Below are positions 37,031-46,521 of a DNA stretch of 64,000 nucleotides, one piece after another. The stretch comes from Paracoccus shandongensis (lineage in GTDB: Bacteria; Pseudomonadota; Alphaproteobacteria; Rhodobacterales; Rhodobacteraceae). The notes below the pieces were generated by a model. It did not search any database and was not told the origin of the DNA. It saw only the letters and a program-made list of their open reading frames with translations. Position 1 is the first letter of the stretch. Each line of letters starts with the position of its first letter. The stretch is taken from positions 1 to 64,000 of the forward strand of contig NZ_JAFLRK010000009.1 in assembly GCF_017315735.1 (NCBI RefSeq), given 5' to 3'. The position numbers were made by a program, and so were the translations under genes.

Positions 37031-37723
37031 ATGGAACCGATCCAGGCCGCGCAGGCCCTTGATTTCTCGCTGATGGCGCTGTTTGCGCGCGCCTCGCTGA
37101 CGGTGCAGGTGGTGATGGTGCTGCTGATCGTCGCCTCGGTCTGGGCATGGGCGATCATCATCCAGAAGTTCCTGGCCTTTGCCAAGGCCCGCAAGGAAGC
37201 CGCCCGTTTCGACCGCGCCTTCTGGTCCGGGGAACCGCTGGACGACCTGTATGACCGGCTGGGCGACCGCCCCTCGGGCGCGTCCGAACGCATCTTCGCG
37301 GCGGGCATGACCGAATGGCGGCGCAGCCACCGCGACGACGGCGGGCTGATCCCGGGCGGCCCGGCCCGCATCGACCGGGCCATGAACGTGGCCATCCAGC
37401 GCGAGGAATCGCGCCTGTTCCGGGGCCTGTCCTTCCTGGCGACCGTGGGGTCCACCGCGCCCTTCATCGGGCTGTTCGGCACCGTCTGGGGCATCAAGAC
37501 CGCCTTCGAGGGCATCGCCATGTCCCAGGACACCAGCCTGGCCGTCGTCGCCCCCGGCATTGCCGAGGCGCTGCTGGCGACCGCCCTGGGCCTGCTGGCC
37601 GCGATCCCGGCGGTGGTCTTCTACAACAAGCTGTCGGGCGATGCCGAGCGCGTGACCGGCAACTGGGAGGCTTTCGCCGACGAGTTCTCGACCCTGCTGT
37701 CGCGCCAGATGGACGAGGCGTAA
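37031..37723 (+). CDS. tolQ: Tol-Pal subunit TolQ
   Basis: Inner-membrane ion-channel subunit of the Tol-Pal machine, 230 residues with three membrane segments (VQVVMVLLIVASVWAWAIII near the start; FLATVGSTAPFIGLFGTVWG and GIAEALLATALGLLAAIPAV in the last part). The start at METMEPI is preferred because AAAAGG lies 8 nt upstream; GTG 37001 and ATG 37004 would add ten or nine residues with weak ribosome sites. A short G+C-rich hairpin (36977-36996) lies in the leader. Confidence 0.93.
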   Translation: MEPIQAAQALDFSLMALFARASLTVQVVMVLLIVASVWAWAIIIQKFLAFAKARKEAARFDRAFWSGEPLDDLYDRLGDRPSGASERIFAAGMTEWRRSHRDDGGLIPGGPARIDRAMNVAIQREESRLFRGLSFLATVGSTAPFIGLFGTVWGIKTAFEGIAMSQDTSLAVVAPGIAEALLATALGLLAAIPAVVFYNKLSGDAERVTGNWEAFADEFSTLLSRQMDEA

Positions 37724-37724
37724 G

Positions 37725-38180
37725 ATGTCCGCCGCCGTCGTCAAGCGGGTCAGCCGCAAGGGCCGGGGCCGCCGCCGCAACGCGCCGATGTCCGAAATCA
37801 ACGTCACGCCCTTCGTGGACGTGATGCTGGTGCTGCTGGTTATCTTCATGGTGGCCGCGCCCCTGATGACGGCGGGCGTGCCCCTGAACCTGCCGCAGAC
37901 CGCCGCCACCGCCATGCCCACCGAGCCCGAGGAACCGCTGGTCATCTCGATCCCCGCCAATGGCGACGTGACGCTGATGGATGCGCCGGTGGCGCAGGAC
38001 CAGATCGTCACGCGGTTGCGCGAAATCTTGGCGGATCGGCAAAGCCAGCGGGTGTTCCTGCGCGCGGACGGGGCGATCCCCTATGCCCGCGTGGTGCAGG
38101 TGATGGGGGCGCTGAACGCGGCGGGGCTGAGCGACATCGTGCTGGTGACGGATACCGGCGGTCCCCGGATGGACGGATAG
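37725..38180 (+). CDS. tolR: Tol-Pal subunit TolR
   Basis: ExbD-type subunit of 151 residues that binds TolQ. MSEINVTPFVDVMLVLLVIF carries the proton-conducting aspartate in its one membrane helix, and the rest is a periplasmic domain (QVMGALNAAGLSDIVLVTD). The ATG is 1 nt after the tolQ stop. Confidence 0.95.
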   Translation: MSAAVVKRVSRKGRGRRRNAPMSEINVTPFVDVMLVLLVIFMVAAPLMTAGVPLNLPQTAATAMPTEPEEPLVISIPANGDVTLMDAPVAQDQIVTRLREILADRQSQRVFLRADGAIPYARVVQVMGALNAAGLSDIVLVTDTGGPRMDG

Positions 38181-38184
38181 GACG

Positions 38185-40128
38185 ATGGAGGACCGCGAGG
38201 GCCGCATCGGCTGGTGGGTTTCGGGAACGGCGCATGGGGCGCTGATCCTGTGGGCGATCCTGGGCGGGGTGTTTTTCCGCCCGCAGCCCTCGACGCCCCT
38301 GCGCACGACCGAGGTGGCGACCATCAGCGGGGCCGAGTTCGAGGCGCTTGCGGCGGCTTCGCGCGGGGCGGGGCCGGTCGGGCGCGATGCGACGGCCGTG
38401 GCGGCCATGCCCGCCCCTGCGGCGGATGGGGATGCCGCGCAGGCGCCCGCTGCCGCCAGCCCCCCTGATGCCGAAGATGCCGCGCAGGATCTGGCGCAAC
38501 CTGACCGGCCCGAGGCGCGGCCGGACCTGTCCGATTTCGCGCGCCCCGATCAGGTCGCGGTCACGACCGACCTTGGCGCCCCTGCCGAAAACCAGGTTGC
38601 GGACGACGCGGCGCCTTTGCCGCCTGCGGATGGCGGCCTGCCGGCGGCCGATGCGCAGCCCGCGCGCCCCGAAGCGCCGTCCGCCGATGTGTCCGCCGCG
38701 CCCCGGTCCGAACTGGCGCTGGATCGGTCCGCCCTGCCCCGGCTGCGTCCCGAGGGTCTGGTCGAACAGCGCAACGCCCGCCTGGCCCGGCAAGAGGCCG
38801 AGCGCCAGGCAGCGGCAGAGGCCGCGCGCGCCGCCAAGGAAGCAGCGGCTGCCGCAGCCGAGGCCGAGGAGCGCCGCCTGACCGCCGAGCGCGAGGCCGC
38901 CGAGGAAGCCCGCCGGGCCGAACGGGCGGCGGCGGAGGAAGCCGAGCGCCAGGCCGAGGCAGAGCGTCAGGCTGAAGAAGAACGTCAGGCCGAGGCGGAA
39001 CGGCAGGAAGCCGAGGAGCGGCGCGAGGCTGCGGCACGCCGCGAAGCCGCCGAACGCGAGGCCGAGGAGCGTCGGGAAGCCGAGGCCCGGGCCGAGGAAG
39101 AGCGCAGGGCGGCAGAGGCCGAGCGCCGCGCCGAAGCAGAGCGCCGCGCCGCCGCCGAACGGAAAGCCGAGGAAGCGGCGCAACGCGAGCGTGCCGAGGC
39201 AGAGCGCCGCGAGGCCGAGGCGCGGGACGCCGAGCGCCGGGCCGAGGAAGAACGCCGAGCCAAGGCTGAACGGCAGGCCGAAGAAGAACGGCAGGCAGCC
39301 GAAGCTGAACGCAAGGCCGATGAAGAGCGCCGCGCTGCCGAAGCAGAGCGCAAGGCCGAGGAAGAACGCCGCGCCGCCGAGGCTGAACGCAAGGCCGAGG
39401 AGGAGCGCAGGGCTGCCGCCGAACGCAAGGCCGAGGAGGAACGCCGCGCGGCAGCCGAGCGGGAGGCAGCCGAACGCGAAGCCGCCGCAGCGGAGGCCGC
39501 GCGCCAGCAGGCGCTGGAAGACGCGTTGCGCGATGCGCAGGACGGCAGCGCCGGGGCCGAGGGCACGGATACGGCCTCGACCGGCGATGCCCAAGGCGGC
39601 AACAGCCAGATGATCGAGGGGGGCGCAGGCGCCTCGGCCGCGCAGGATCCGCTGGCGGCGGCGCTGGCGGGGGCCATGTCGGGCGGCGGCGCGGCGGACG
39701 GCCAGCCGGACGGGGGCCTTGCCGAACCCATGCAGCTTGCCCCTTCGCCCCTCCGTCCCCTGCCGCCGGAAGGGGGCATCGACATGTCCAGCCTGTCGCG
39801 GGCCGAACCGCTGTCCCTGGCCGAAAAGGACGCCTTCCGCGCAGCCCTGCGCCAGTGCTGGAACGAGGGCGCGCTGTCGGTCGAGGCGCGGCAGATGTCG
39901 GTCTCGGTCGGGTTCAGCATGACCGCCGATGGCAGGCCCATCGAGGCGAGCCTGCGGATCGCCGATTACCGGGGCGGCTCGGAAACCGGCGCCCGGCACG
40001 CTTTCGAGGTCGCGCGGCGGGCGATCATGATGTGCGGCGGCGCGGGCTTTCCCCTGCCCATGGACAAATACAGCCGTTGGCGCGATGTCGTGGTCGAGTT
40101 TCGCCCCGGCGGGATCGGATTTGACTGA
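38185..40128 (+). CDS. tolA: TolA with a long charged helix
   Basis: Periplasm-spanning subunit of Tol-Pal, 647 residues, longer than the E. coli protein (about 420). The membrane anchor is residues 9-31 (GWWVSGTAHGALILWAILGG). A proline/alanine-rich stretch leads to a Glu/Arg/Ala helix from about 193 to 452. It contains four nearly identical 12-13-residue repeats of the type AEAERKAEEERRA (39301-39453). The C-terminal TolA III domain (from about 530) has two cysteines (in QCWNEG, MMCGGAGF) likely in a disulfide. The region is easily expanded by repeat slippage, and length may differ between strains. Confidence 0.93.
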   Translation: MEDREGRIGWWVSGTAHGALILWAILGGVFFRPQPSTPLRTTEVATISGAEFEALAAASRGAGPVGRDATAVAAMPAPAADGDAAQAPAAASPPDAEDAAQDLAQPDRPEARPDLSDFARPDQVAVTTDLGAPAENQVADDAAPLPPADGGLPAADAQPARPEAPSADVSAAPRSELALDRSALPRLRPEGLVEQRNARLARQEAERQAAAEAARAAKEAAAAAAEAEERRLTAEREAAEEARRAERAAAEEAERQAEAERQAEEERQAEAERQEAEERREAAARREAAEREAEERREAEARAEEERRAAEAERRAEAERRAAAERKAEEAAQRERAEAERREAEARDAERRAEEERRAKAERQAEEERQAAEAERKADEERRAAEAERKAEEERRAAEAERKAEEERRAAAERKAEEERRAAAEREAAEREAAAAEAARQQALEDALRDAQDGSAGAEGTDTASTGDAQGGNSQMIEGGAGASAAQDPLAAALAGAMSGGGAADGQPDGGLAEPMQLAPSPLRPLPPEGGIDMSSLSRAEPLSLAEKDAFRAALRQCWNEGALSVEARQMSVSVGFSMTADGRPIEASLRIADYRGGSETGARHAFEVARRAIMMCGGAGFPLPMDKYSRWRDVVVEFRPGGIGFD

Positions 40129-40169
40129 CGCCGGATCCCCTCCGGCCTTGTCGCAGGAATGATGAGGAT

Positions 40170-41486
40170 ATGATGCTTCGGACGCTGACCGTGACCCTGT
40201 CGATGGCCCTGGCCGCCGCGTTGCCCGCCCTGCCCGTCCTGGCGCAGGACGGCCCGCTGAAGATCGAGATCACCGATGGCGTGACCGAACCCATGGCCAT
40301 CGCCATTCCCCCCTTTCACGGCGACGCGGCGGTGGCCCAGAAGATCCGCGGCGTGGTGGCCGCCGACCTGACCGGCACCGGCCTGTTCCGCGAAATCGCC
40401 GCCAACGCGGCGACAGCACCCGGCAGCTTTGGCGAGGCCATCGCCTATGAGGACTGGCGGGCGGTCAGCGCGCAGGCGCTTGTTTCGGCCGAGGTGACGC
40501 AGGCGGGCGATGCGATCAGCGTCAAGTTCCGGCTGTATGATGTCTATGCAGGCCAGGCGCAGGGCGACGGGATGCAGTTCGACGCCCGCGCCGGCGACTG
40601 GCGCCGCGCGGCCCACAAGATCGCCGACCAGATCTATGCCCGCCTGACCGGGGAACAGCCCTATTTCGACAGCCGCGTGGCTTTTGTCCAGGAAACCGGG
40701 CCCAAGGACGCGCGGATCAAGCGCATCGGCGTGATGGATTACGACGGGCAGAACATCCTGTGGATGACCGACAGCGCGTCCCTGGTGCTGGCCCCGCAGT
40801 TTTCGCGCGACGGGCGGCGGCTGGTTTATACCAGCTTCGACAGCGGCTTCCCGCAGATCCGGGTAATGGAGGTGGCGACCGTCACGTCCCGCGCGATGAC
40901 GCAGGACGCCAACAGCATGGCCTTTTCGCCCCGCTTCAGCCCCGACGGGCGCTGGATCGCCTATTCCCGCGAACAGGGCGGCAACACGGATATCTGGCTG
41001 ATGGATGCGGCCTCGGGCGCGCAGCGGCCCCTGGTGCAGTCGCCCGCCATCGACACCGCGCCCAGCTTCAGCCCGGACGGGCAGCGGATCGTGTTCGAAT
41101 CCGACCGCTCGGGCAGTCCGCAGCTTTATGTCGTGGGCGTGGGCGGGGGCGAGCCTGCGCGCATCAGCTTTGGCGATGGGCGCTATGGATCGCCTGCCTG
41201 GTCGCCCAAGGGCGACCTGATCGCCTTTGCCAAGCAGGTGGACGAACGCTTCCACATTGCCACCATGCGCACCGACGGGTCCGCCGAAAAGACCCTGACC
41301 GAATCTTTCCTTGACGAGTCCCCGACCTGGGCCCCCAATGGCCGCGTGGTGATGTTCACGCGGGTGACGCCGGGCGGGAATGGCCAGCCGCGCCTGCATT
41401 CGGTGGACATCACCGGACGCAATATGCGACCGCTGAGCCTTGACTTTGCCGCCTCGGATCCCTCTTGGGGTCCATTGATGCCCTGA
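40170..41486 (+). CDS. tolB: Tol-Pal translocation protein TolB
   Basis: Periplasmic beta-propeller of 438 residues that binds Pal. The signal peptide is MLRTLTVTLSMALAAALPAL (cut near VLAQD). The N-terminal domain (IEITDGVTEPMAIAIPPFHG) is followed by WD40-like repeats of the type ATVTSRAMTQDANSMAFSPR, FSPDGRWIAYSREQGG and PSFSPDGQRIVFESDRSG. Two ATGs lie at 40170 and 40173 behind ATGAGGAT. Confidence 0.96.
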   Translation: MMLRTLTVTLSMALAAALPALPVLAQDGPLKIEITDGVTEPMAIAIPPFHGDAAVAQKIRGVVAADLTGTGLFREIAANAATAPGSFGEAIAYEDWRAVSAQALVSAEVTQAGDAISVKFRLYDVYAGQAQGDGMQFDARAGDWRRAAHKIADQIYARLTGEQPYFDSRVAFVQETGPKDARIKRIGVMDYDGQNILWMTDSASLVLAPQFSRDGRRLVYTSFDSGFPQIRVMEVATVTSRAMTQDANSMAFSPRFSPDGRWIAYSREQGGNTDIWLMDAASGAQRPLVQSPAIDTAPSFSPDGQRIVFESDRSGSPQLYVVGVGGGEPARISFGDGRYGSPAWSPKGDLIAFAKQVDERFHIATMRTDGSAEKTLTESFLDESPTWAPNGRVVMFTRVTPGGNGQPRLHSVDITGRNMRPLSLDFAASDPSWGPLMP

Positions 41487-41511
41487 AGCACCGCGCCGGA
41501 AGGATAGCCCG

Positions 41512-42051
41512 ATGATCGCCTGGACCAAGCCCGCTGCCGCCGTTCTGCTGCTGACCCTTGCCGCCTGCGCGCAGCCCGCCCCGCCGGTGACGCAGTCCGC
41601 CGTGGTCGATCCCTATGCCAGCGCGGGCGGCGGGGCGCTGTACCAGGGCCAGCTGGTGGGCGGCACCCTGGGGGCGGAAGCCACGCCCGAATATTTCAAC
41701 AATACCGTGGGCAACACCGTGCTGTTCGCCGCCAACCAGACCGCCCTGACCGCCGAGGCGCGGGCAATCCTGGCCCGGCAGGCGCAATGGCTGAACACGC
41801 ACACGAACTTCAACGCCGTGGTCCAGGGCCATGCCGAGGAAACCGGCACCCGCGAATACAACCTCGCGCTTGGCGCGCGCCGGGCCAGCGCCGTGCAGGA
41901 ATACCTGATCGCGCAGGGCGTGGGGTCCGACCGGGTGCGCACGCTCAGCTTCGGCAAGGAACGCCCGCGCGAGGTCTGCTCGGACGAGGGGTGCTATGCC
42001 AAGAACCGCCGCGCCGTGACGGTGGTCAGTCCCGCCGGGGCCGGGTCGTGA
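41512..42051 (+). CDS. pal: Peptidoglycan-associated lipoprotein Pal
   Basis: Outer-membrane lipoprotein of 179 residues. The lipobox is LTLAACAQ with C19 as the lipidated residue. The OmpA-like domain has NNTVGNTVLFAANQTALTAE and HAEETGTREYNLALGARRAS, the peptidoglycan-binding region, then RTLSFGKERPREVCSDEGCY. It anchors the envelope and binds TolB. The GTG start of the next gene overlaps its stop by 4 nt. Confidence 0.96.
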   Translation: MIAWTKPAAAVLLLTLAACAQPAPPVTQSAVVDPYASAGGGALYQGQLVGGTLGAEATPEYFNNTVGNTVLFAANQTALTAEARAILARQAQWLNTHTNFNAVVQGHAEETGTREYNLALGARRASAVQEYLIAQGVGSDRVRTLSFGKERPREVCSDEGCYAKNRRAVTVVSPAGAGS

Positions 42052-42938
42052 TCCTGCGGGCCATCGCCGCTGCCCTTCTGGCCGTGACGGTGGCGCTGCC
42101 TGCCGCCGCGCAGGATCCCACGCTGGCCGATCTGCGGGCCGAGCTGACCGATTTGCGCGGCCAGTTGCAGACCCTGCGGTCAGAGCTTGTCGCCTCGGGC
42201 GCGGCGGGGTTCCAGGCGGCGGGCGGTGATACGGCCATCGACCGCATGAACGCCATGGAACAGCGGCTGGCCCGGCTGACCGACCGGACCGAGCAGCTGG
42301 GGAACCGCATCGACCGGATCGTGGCCGACGGCAGCCGCCGCCTGGCCGACATTGAATTCCGCCTGTGCGAGATGGACGAGGGATGCGACCTGGCCGCCCT
42401 GACCATGCAGGATCTGGGGCGCAGCGGCGTTCCCCTTCCGAACCTCGGGCCGGCGGTTCCGCAGGCGGGCGGGGGGTCGAAGCCCGTGGCTGCGGGCGAG
42501 CAGGCCGATTTCGACGCCGCCCAGCAGGTCATGGCCAGCGGCGATTTCCGCCGCGCGGCCGCCATGTTCGGGGCGGTGGCAGAAACCCATGCGGGCGGCG
42601 CGCTGACCGCCGAGGCGCTGTTCCTGCGCGGCGCGGCGCTGGACAGCGCGGGCGACAGCAAGGGCGCGGCGGCGGCCTGGCTGGAAGGCTTCGCCGCCGC
42701 TCCCGATGGACCGCGCGCGGCTGAAAGCCTCTTGGGCCTTGCCCGCGTCATCGCGGACGAGGGCGATCCGACCGCTGCCTGCCTTTACCTGGCCGAAATC
42801 CCGGCGCGCTTCCCCGGCACCCCTTTCGCGTCCGAGGCCGAGACGCGGCTGAGCCGCCTGGCCTGCAGCAGCAACGACCTGGGGCTGGCCGCCGAGGGCA
42901 CGCTGGACCCCGAGGCCGATCTGGCCGAGCCGCAGTAA
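42048..42938 (+). CDS. cpoB: Tol-Pal coordinator CpoB (YbgF)
   Basis: Periplasmic protein of 296 residues that coordinates peptidoglycan synthesis with outer-membrane constriction. It begins with GTG and a signal peptide (VILRAIAAALLAVTVALPAA, cut near AAQD), then a trimerisation coiled coil (LADLRAELTDLRGQLQTLRS), a cysteine pair (C105, C113) and tetratricopeptide repeats in the second half (FDAAQQVMASGDFRRAAAMF, TAEALFLRGAALDSAGDSKG). The GTG start overlaps pal (GTGA). Confidence 0.92.
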   Translation: MILRAIAAALLAVTVALPAAAQDPTLADLRAELTDLRGQLQTLRSELVASGAAGFQAAGGDTAIDRMNAMEQRLARLTDRTEQLGNRIDRIVADGSRRLADIEFRLCEMDEGCDLAALTMQDLGRSGVPLPNLGPAVPQAGGGSKPVAAGEQADFDAAQQVMASGDFRRAAAMFGAVAETHAGGALTAEALFLRGAALDSAGDSKGAAAAWLEGFAAAPDGPRAAESLLGLARVIADEGDPTAACLYLAEIPARFPGTPFASEAETRLSRLACSSNDLGLAAEGTLDPEADLAEPQ

Positions 42939-42943
42939 GGCCG

Positions 42944-44179
42944 ATGACCCGGCCCGCCGCCGATCCCGCCCTCCGCATCCATGCCGCGCTGGATCGGCTG
43001 GCCGCCGACATGCCCGCGCTTGGCGTGGCCGTGTCCGGCGGGGGCGATTCGGTCGCGCTGATGCACATGGCGGCGGACTGGGCGCGCGGCCGCAGGATCA
43101 TGGTGGCCACCGTCGATCACGGGCTGCGTCCCGAAAGCGCGGCCGAGGCGCGGCAGGTGGGCCGTGCCGCCCGGGCGCTTGGCCTGTCCCATGCCACCCT
43201 GCTGTGGCAGCGCGGGACCGAGGCCGGGAACCTGATGGCCAGCGCCCGCGACGCCCGGCTGCGGCTGCTGTCAGGCTGGGCGCAACGCAACAACCTGCCC
43301 GCCGTTCTTCTGGGCCATACCGCCGATGATCAGGCGGAAACGCTGCTGATGCGGCTGGCGCGGGGATCGGGGATCGACGGGCTGGCATCCATGGCGAAAT
43401 GGCGCGATGCCTTCGGCACCCGCTGGCTGCGGCCCATGCTGGGCGTCGGACGGCAGGATCTGCGCGACTGGCTGGCGGCGCGCGGGATCGCCTGGACCGA
43501 CGATCCCAGCAACGAGAACCAGGATTTCGACCGCATCCGCATCCGCAAGGCCATCGCCGCCACGGGGCTGGATGTCGCCGCCCTGGCCCGTGCGGCCAAC
43601 CACATCGGCGAGGCCCGCGACGCATTGTCGCACTATGCCGCCTATGCCGCCCGCGAGGCGGTGATCCACAACGGCAGCCTGACCCTGCCCCGCCGCCCCT
43701 ATGGGGACGCCCCGGTCGAGATTCGCCGGCGGCTGATCGTCGCAGCCTGCCGCTGGATCACCGGCGCCGACTATCCGCCGCGCCGCAACACGGTGCTGCA
43801 CGCGCTCAATGCGATCGCCACGGGCCACCGCGTCACCCTGGACGGCGCCCTGATCGAGCCTGCGGGCGACCGCATCCGCCTGTTCCGCGAAGCCGCCGCC
43901 GCCCTGCGCGCGCCTCCCAGCCAGGACGAGACCTGGGACAATCGCTGGAAGATCAGCGGCTTGAAGCCCGGCCAACATGTCGCGGCCCTGGGGATGGGAG
44001 AAGTGGCGCGCGTCAAGTGGCGCCTGTCGGGCCTTGGCCGGGACGAGGCCGCCGCCTCGCCCGCCGTGTGGGAAGGGGACCGATTGGTCGCGGCGCCGCT
44101 GGTCCGCGCAGCCGCGCCCTATGACCTGCGCCCCCTGCGCGGGGCCGCCGATTTCCACAGGCTGGTGATGGCGCATTGA
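42944..44179 (+). CDS. tilS: tRNA(Ile)-lysidine synthetase
   Basis: Enzyme of 411 residues that modifies C34 of the AUA-reading isoleucine tRNA to lysidine. The PP-loop motif is LGVAVSGGGDSVALMHMAAD near residue 26. Then VDHGLRPESAAEARQVGRA and LGHTADDQAETLLMRLARGS carry the ATP and substrate contacts. The C-terminal part is short compared with E. coli TilS. It lies 5 nt after cpoB; its stop is within the candidate -35 of ftsH. Confidence 0.94.
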   Translation: MTRPAADPALRIHAALDRLAADMPALGVAVSGGGDSVALMHMAADWARGRRIMVATVDHGLRPESAAEARQVGRAARALGLSHATLLWQRGTEAGNLMASARDARLRLLSGWAQRNNLPAVLLGHTADDQAETLLMRLARGSGIDGLASMAKWRDAFGTRWLRPMLGVGRQDLRDWLAARGIAWTDDPSNENQDFDRIRIRKAIAATGLDVAALARAANHIGEARDALSHYAAYAAREAVIHNGSLTLPRRPYGDAPVEIRRRLIVAACRWITGADYPPRRNTVLHALNAIATGHRVTLDGALIEPAGDRIRLFREAAAALRAPPSQDETWDNRWKISGLKPGQHVAALGMGEVARVKWRLSGLGRDEAAASPAVWEGDRLVAAPLVRAAAPYDLRPLRGAADFHRLVMAH

Positions 44180-44205
44180 ACACGCGCCGATAATCCCTAT
44201 TTTCA
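44175..44205 (+). promoter_or_regulatory. Candidate heat-shock-type promoter for ftsH
   Basis: ATTGAA (44175-44180) is followed by 15 nt and CCTATTTT (44196-44203), close to the alphaproteobacterial RpoH form CTTGAA-N15/16-CYTATNT. It also reads as TTGAAC-N16-TATTTT for sigma-70. It lies 34 nt before the TTG start, fitting the known heat-shock regulation of ftsH, and overlaps the tilS stop codon. Confidence 0.45.
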
Positions 44206-44236
44206 GGGCAAACCGATACATGCCGGAGGTCCCGCA

Positions 44237-46126
44237 TTGGGCAACGCACGAAACCTCGCCTTCTGGGTCGTCCTGTTTCTGATGATCCTGGCGCTGTTCA
44301 ATCTGTTCAGCGACGGCGCGACGACGATGAACAGCCGGCAGATCAGCTATTCGGACTTCATCCAACGCGTCGATAACGATCAGGTTTCCGCCGTCACCAT
44401 CGACGGCGAGGAACTGGCCATCACCGGCACCGACGGCAACCAGTATTCCACCGTCCGTCCCCAGGGCGAGGATATCGCCGACCGCCTGATCGCCAAGAAC
44501 GTCGATGTGAAGGTCACGCGTCAGCAACAGTCGGGCTTCATGTCCCTGCTGGGCGTCTGGCTGCCCTTCATCCTGCTGATCGGCGTCTGGATCTTCTTCA
44601 TGAACCGGATGCAGGGCGGCGGCAAAGGCGGGGCCATGGGCTTTGGCAAGTCGCGCGCCAAGCTGCTGACTGAAAAGCACGGCCGCGTGACGTTCGACGA
44701 CGTGGCGGGCATCGACGAGGCCAAGGAGGAACTGGAGGAAATCGTCGAGTTCCTGCGCAACCCGCAGAAGTTCAGCCGCCTGGGCGGCAAGATCCCGAAA
44801 GGCGCGCTGCTGGTCGGCCCTCCGGGCACCGGCAAGACCCTGCTGGCCCGTGCCATCGCCGGTGAGGCGGGCGTGCCCTTCTTCACCATCTCGGGGTCCG
44901 ACTTCGTGGAGATGTTCGTGGGCGTCGGCGCATCGCGTGTCCGCGACATGTTCGAGCAGGCCAAGAAATCCGCCCCCTGCATCGTCTTCATCGACGAGAT
45001 CGACGCCGTGGGCCGCGCGCGCGGCGTGGGCATCGGCGGCGGCAACGACGAACGCGAACAGACGCTGAACCAGCTTCTGGTGGAAATGGACGGGTTCGAG
45101 GCGAACGAAGGCATCATCATCGTCGCCGCGACCAACCGCCGCGATGTGCTGGACCCCGCCCTGCTGCGCCCCGGCCGCTTCGACCGCCAGATCCATGTCC
45201 CGAACCCCGACATCAAGGGCCGCGAGAAGATCCTGTCCGTCCACGCCCGCAAGGTGCCGGTCGGTCCCGACGTTGACCTGCGAATCATCGCGCGCGGCAC
45301 GCCCGGCTTTTCGGGCGCCGACCTGATGAACCTGGTGAACGAGGCCGCGCTGATGGCCGCCCGCATCGGCCGCCGCTTTGTCAGCATGGAGGATTTCGAG
45401 AATGCCAAGGACAAGGTCATGCTGGGCGTCGAACGCCGCAGCATGGTCCTGACGCCCGAGCAGAAGGAAAAGACCGCCTATCACGAGGCCGGTCACGCGG
45501 TGGTGGGCCTGAGCCTGCCGAAATGCGATCCCGTCTACAAGGCCACGATCATCCCGCGCGGCGGCGCGTTGGGGATGGTGGTCAGCCTGCCCGAAATGGA
45601 CCGCCTGAACTTCCACAAGGACGAGGCCAAGCAGAAGCTGGCCATGACCATGGCCGGCAAGGCCGCCGAGATCATCAAGTATGGCGAGGAAGGGGTCAGC
45701 AACGGCCCCGCCGGCGACATCCAGCAGGCCAGCCAGCTGGCCCGCGCCATGGTGATGCGGTGGGGCATGTCCGACAAGGTCGGCAACATCGACTATGCCG
45801 AGGCGCACGAGGGTTACAACGGCTCGACCGGGGGCTTTTCGATTTCCGCCGCGACCAAGGAGCTGATCGAGCAGGAAGTCCGCGACCTGATCGAGGAAGG
45901 CTACCAGACCGCCCGCCGCATCCTGCTGGAAAAGGAGGCCGAGTTCGAGCGGATGGCCCAGGGCCTTCTGGAATACGAGACCCTGACGGGCGAGGAGATC
46001 GGCAAGGTGCTGCGGGGCGAACCCTTGGGCGGCGACGACGACACGCCGGGCAGCCTGATCCCGGCGGTCACGGCGATTCCCAAGGCGGGCAAGCCCGCCC
46101 CCGGCGGCGATCCCGCCCCGGCATGA
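44237..46126 (+). CDS. ftsH: ATP-dependent zinc metalloprotease FtsH (TTG start)
   Basis: Membrane-anchored AAA+ protease of 629 residues degrading misfolded and short-lived membrane proteins. Two N-terminal membrane segments ([36 protein letters not shown]) enclose a periplasmic loop. Walker A is [16 protein letters not shown] (about 194), Walker B is [16 protein letters not shown], the second region of homology is [19 protein letters not shown], and the zinc site is HEAGH (416-420). The start is TTG, set by GGAGG 7 nt upstream; no ATG is available before the first membrane helix. Ends with an intrinsic terminator. Confidence 0.97.
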   Translation: MGNARNLAFWVVLFLMILALFNLFSDGATTMNSRQISYSDFIQRVDNDQVSAVTIDGEELAITGTDGNQYSTVRPQGEDIADRLIAKNVDVKVTRQQQSGFMSLLGVWLPFILLIGVWIFFMNRMQGGGKGGAMGFGKSRAKLLTEKHGRVTFDDVAGIDEAKEELEEIVEFLRNPQKFSRLGGKIPKGALLVGPPGTGKTLLARAIAGEAGVPFFTISGSDFVEMFVGVGASRVRDMFEQAKKSAPCIVFIDEIDAVGRARGVGIGGGNDEREQTLNQLLVEMDGFEANEGIIIVAATNRRDVLDPALLRPGRFDRQIHVPNPDIKGREKILSVHARKVPVGPDVDLRIIARGTPGFSGADLMNLVNEAALMAARIGRRFVSMEDFENAKDKVMLGVERRSMVLTPEQKEKTAYHEAGHAVVGLSLPKCDPVYKATIIPRGGALGMVVSLPEMDRLNFHKDEAKQKLAMTMAGKAAEIIKYGEEGVSNGPAGDIQQASQLARAMVMRWGMSDKVGNIDYAEAHEGYNGSTGGFSISAATKELIEQEVRDLIEEGYQTARRILLEKEAEFERMAQGLLEYETLTGEEIGKVLRGEPLGGDDDTPGSLIPAVTAIPKAGKPAPGGDPAPA

Positions 46127-46134
46127 CGCAAACG

Positions 46135-46165
46135 AACCCCGGCCCCTGCGCCGGGGTTTCTCTTT
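46135..46165 (+). terminator. Terminator after ftsH
   Basis: AACCCCGG pairs with CCGGGGTT (loop CCCCTGCG) and runs into TCTCTTT. It lies 9 nt after the ftsH stop. Confidence 0.85.
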
Positions 46166-46221
46166 GGTCTTGCACAGCCCTGCAGCCCGGTGCATCCCCC
46201 TGCCAGCAAACGGAGGGTCCG

Positions 46222-46521
46222 ATGCAGATCGACGACATCTCGGACATGGCGACGCTGCGCGCCCATATCGACGCCCTGGACGAACAGCTTGTGGGCCTGC
46301 TGGCGCAGCGCCACGCGCTGATCGCGCAGGCGGCCCGGATCAAGGAACGGACCGGCCTGCCCGCCCGGATCGACGAACGGGTCGAGGAGGTTGTCGCAAA
46401 TGCAGGCCGCCACGCCGCATCGCGCGGGCTGGATCCCGTGCTGATCCAGGATATCTGGAGGCAACTGGTCGAAGCCGCCATCGCGCAGGAAGACCGCTAT
46501 CTGAACGGAGACCGCCCGTGA
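46222..46521 (+). CDS. Chorismate mutase, AroQ class (second copy)
   Basis: Second small AroQ-fold protein, 99 residues. [20 protein letters not shown] and [20 protein letters not shown] carry the arginine and lysine of the active site, with [20 protein letters not shown] and a C-terminal helix. The pattern is closer to PchB-like pyruvate lyase/mutases than the copy at 6239. CGGAGGGT precedes the ATG. Its TGA overlaps the GTG of folD by 4 nt. Confidence 0.8.
   Translation: MQIDDISDMATLRAHIDALDEQLVGLLAQRHALIAQAARIKERTGLPARIDERVEEVVANAGRHAASRGLDPVLIQDIWRQLVEAAIAQEDRYLNGDRP

Noticed and set aside
38008-39999. 663-codon glycine/leucine-rich open frame opposite tolA
   Set aside because: Complement of the Glu/Arg/Ala repeat region of TolA; no start signal or domain.
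43271-46195. Open frame of 974 codons on the minus strand opposite tilS and ftsH
   Set aside because: Antisense to two genes with clear motifs; composition is that of a shadow frame.
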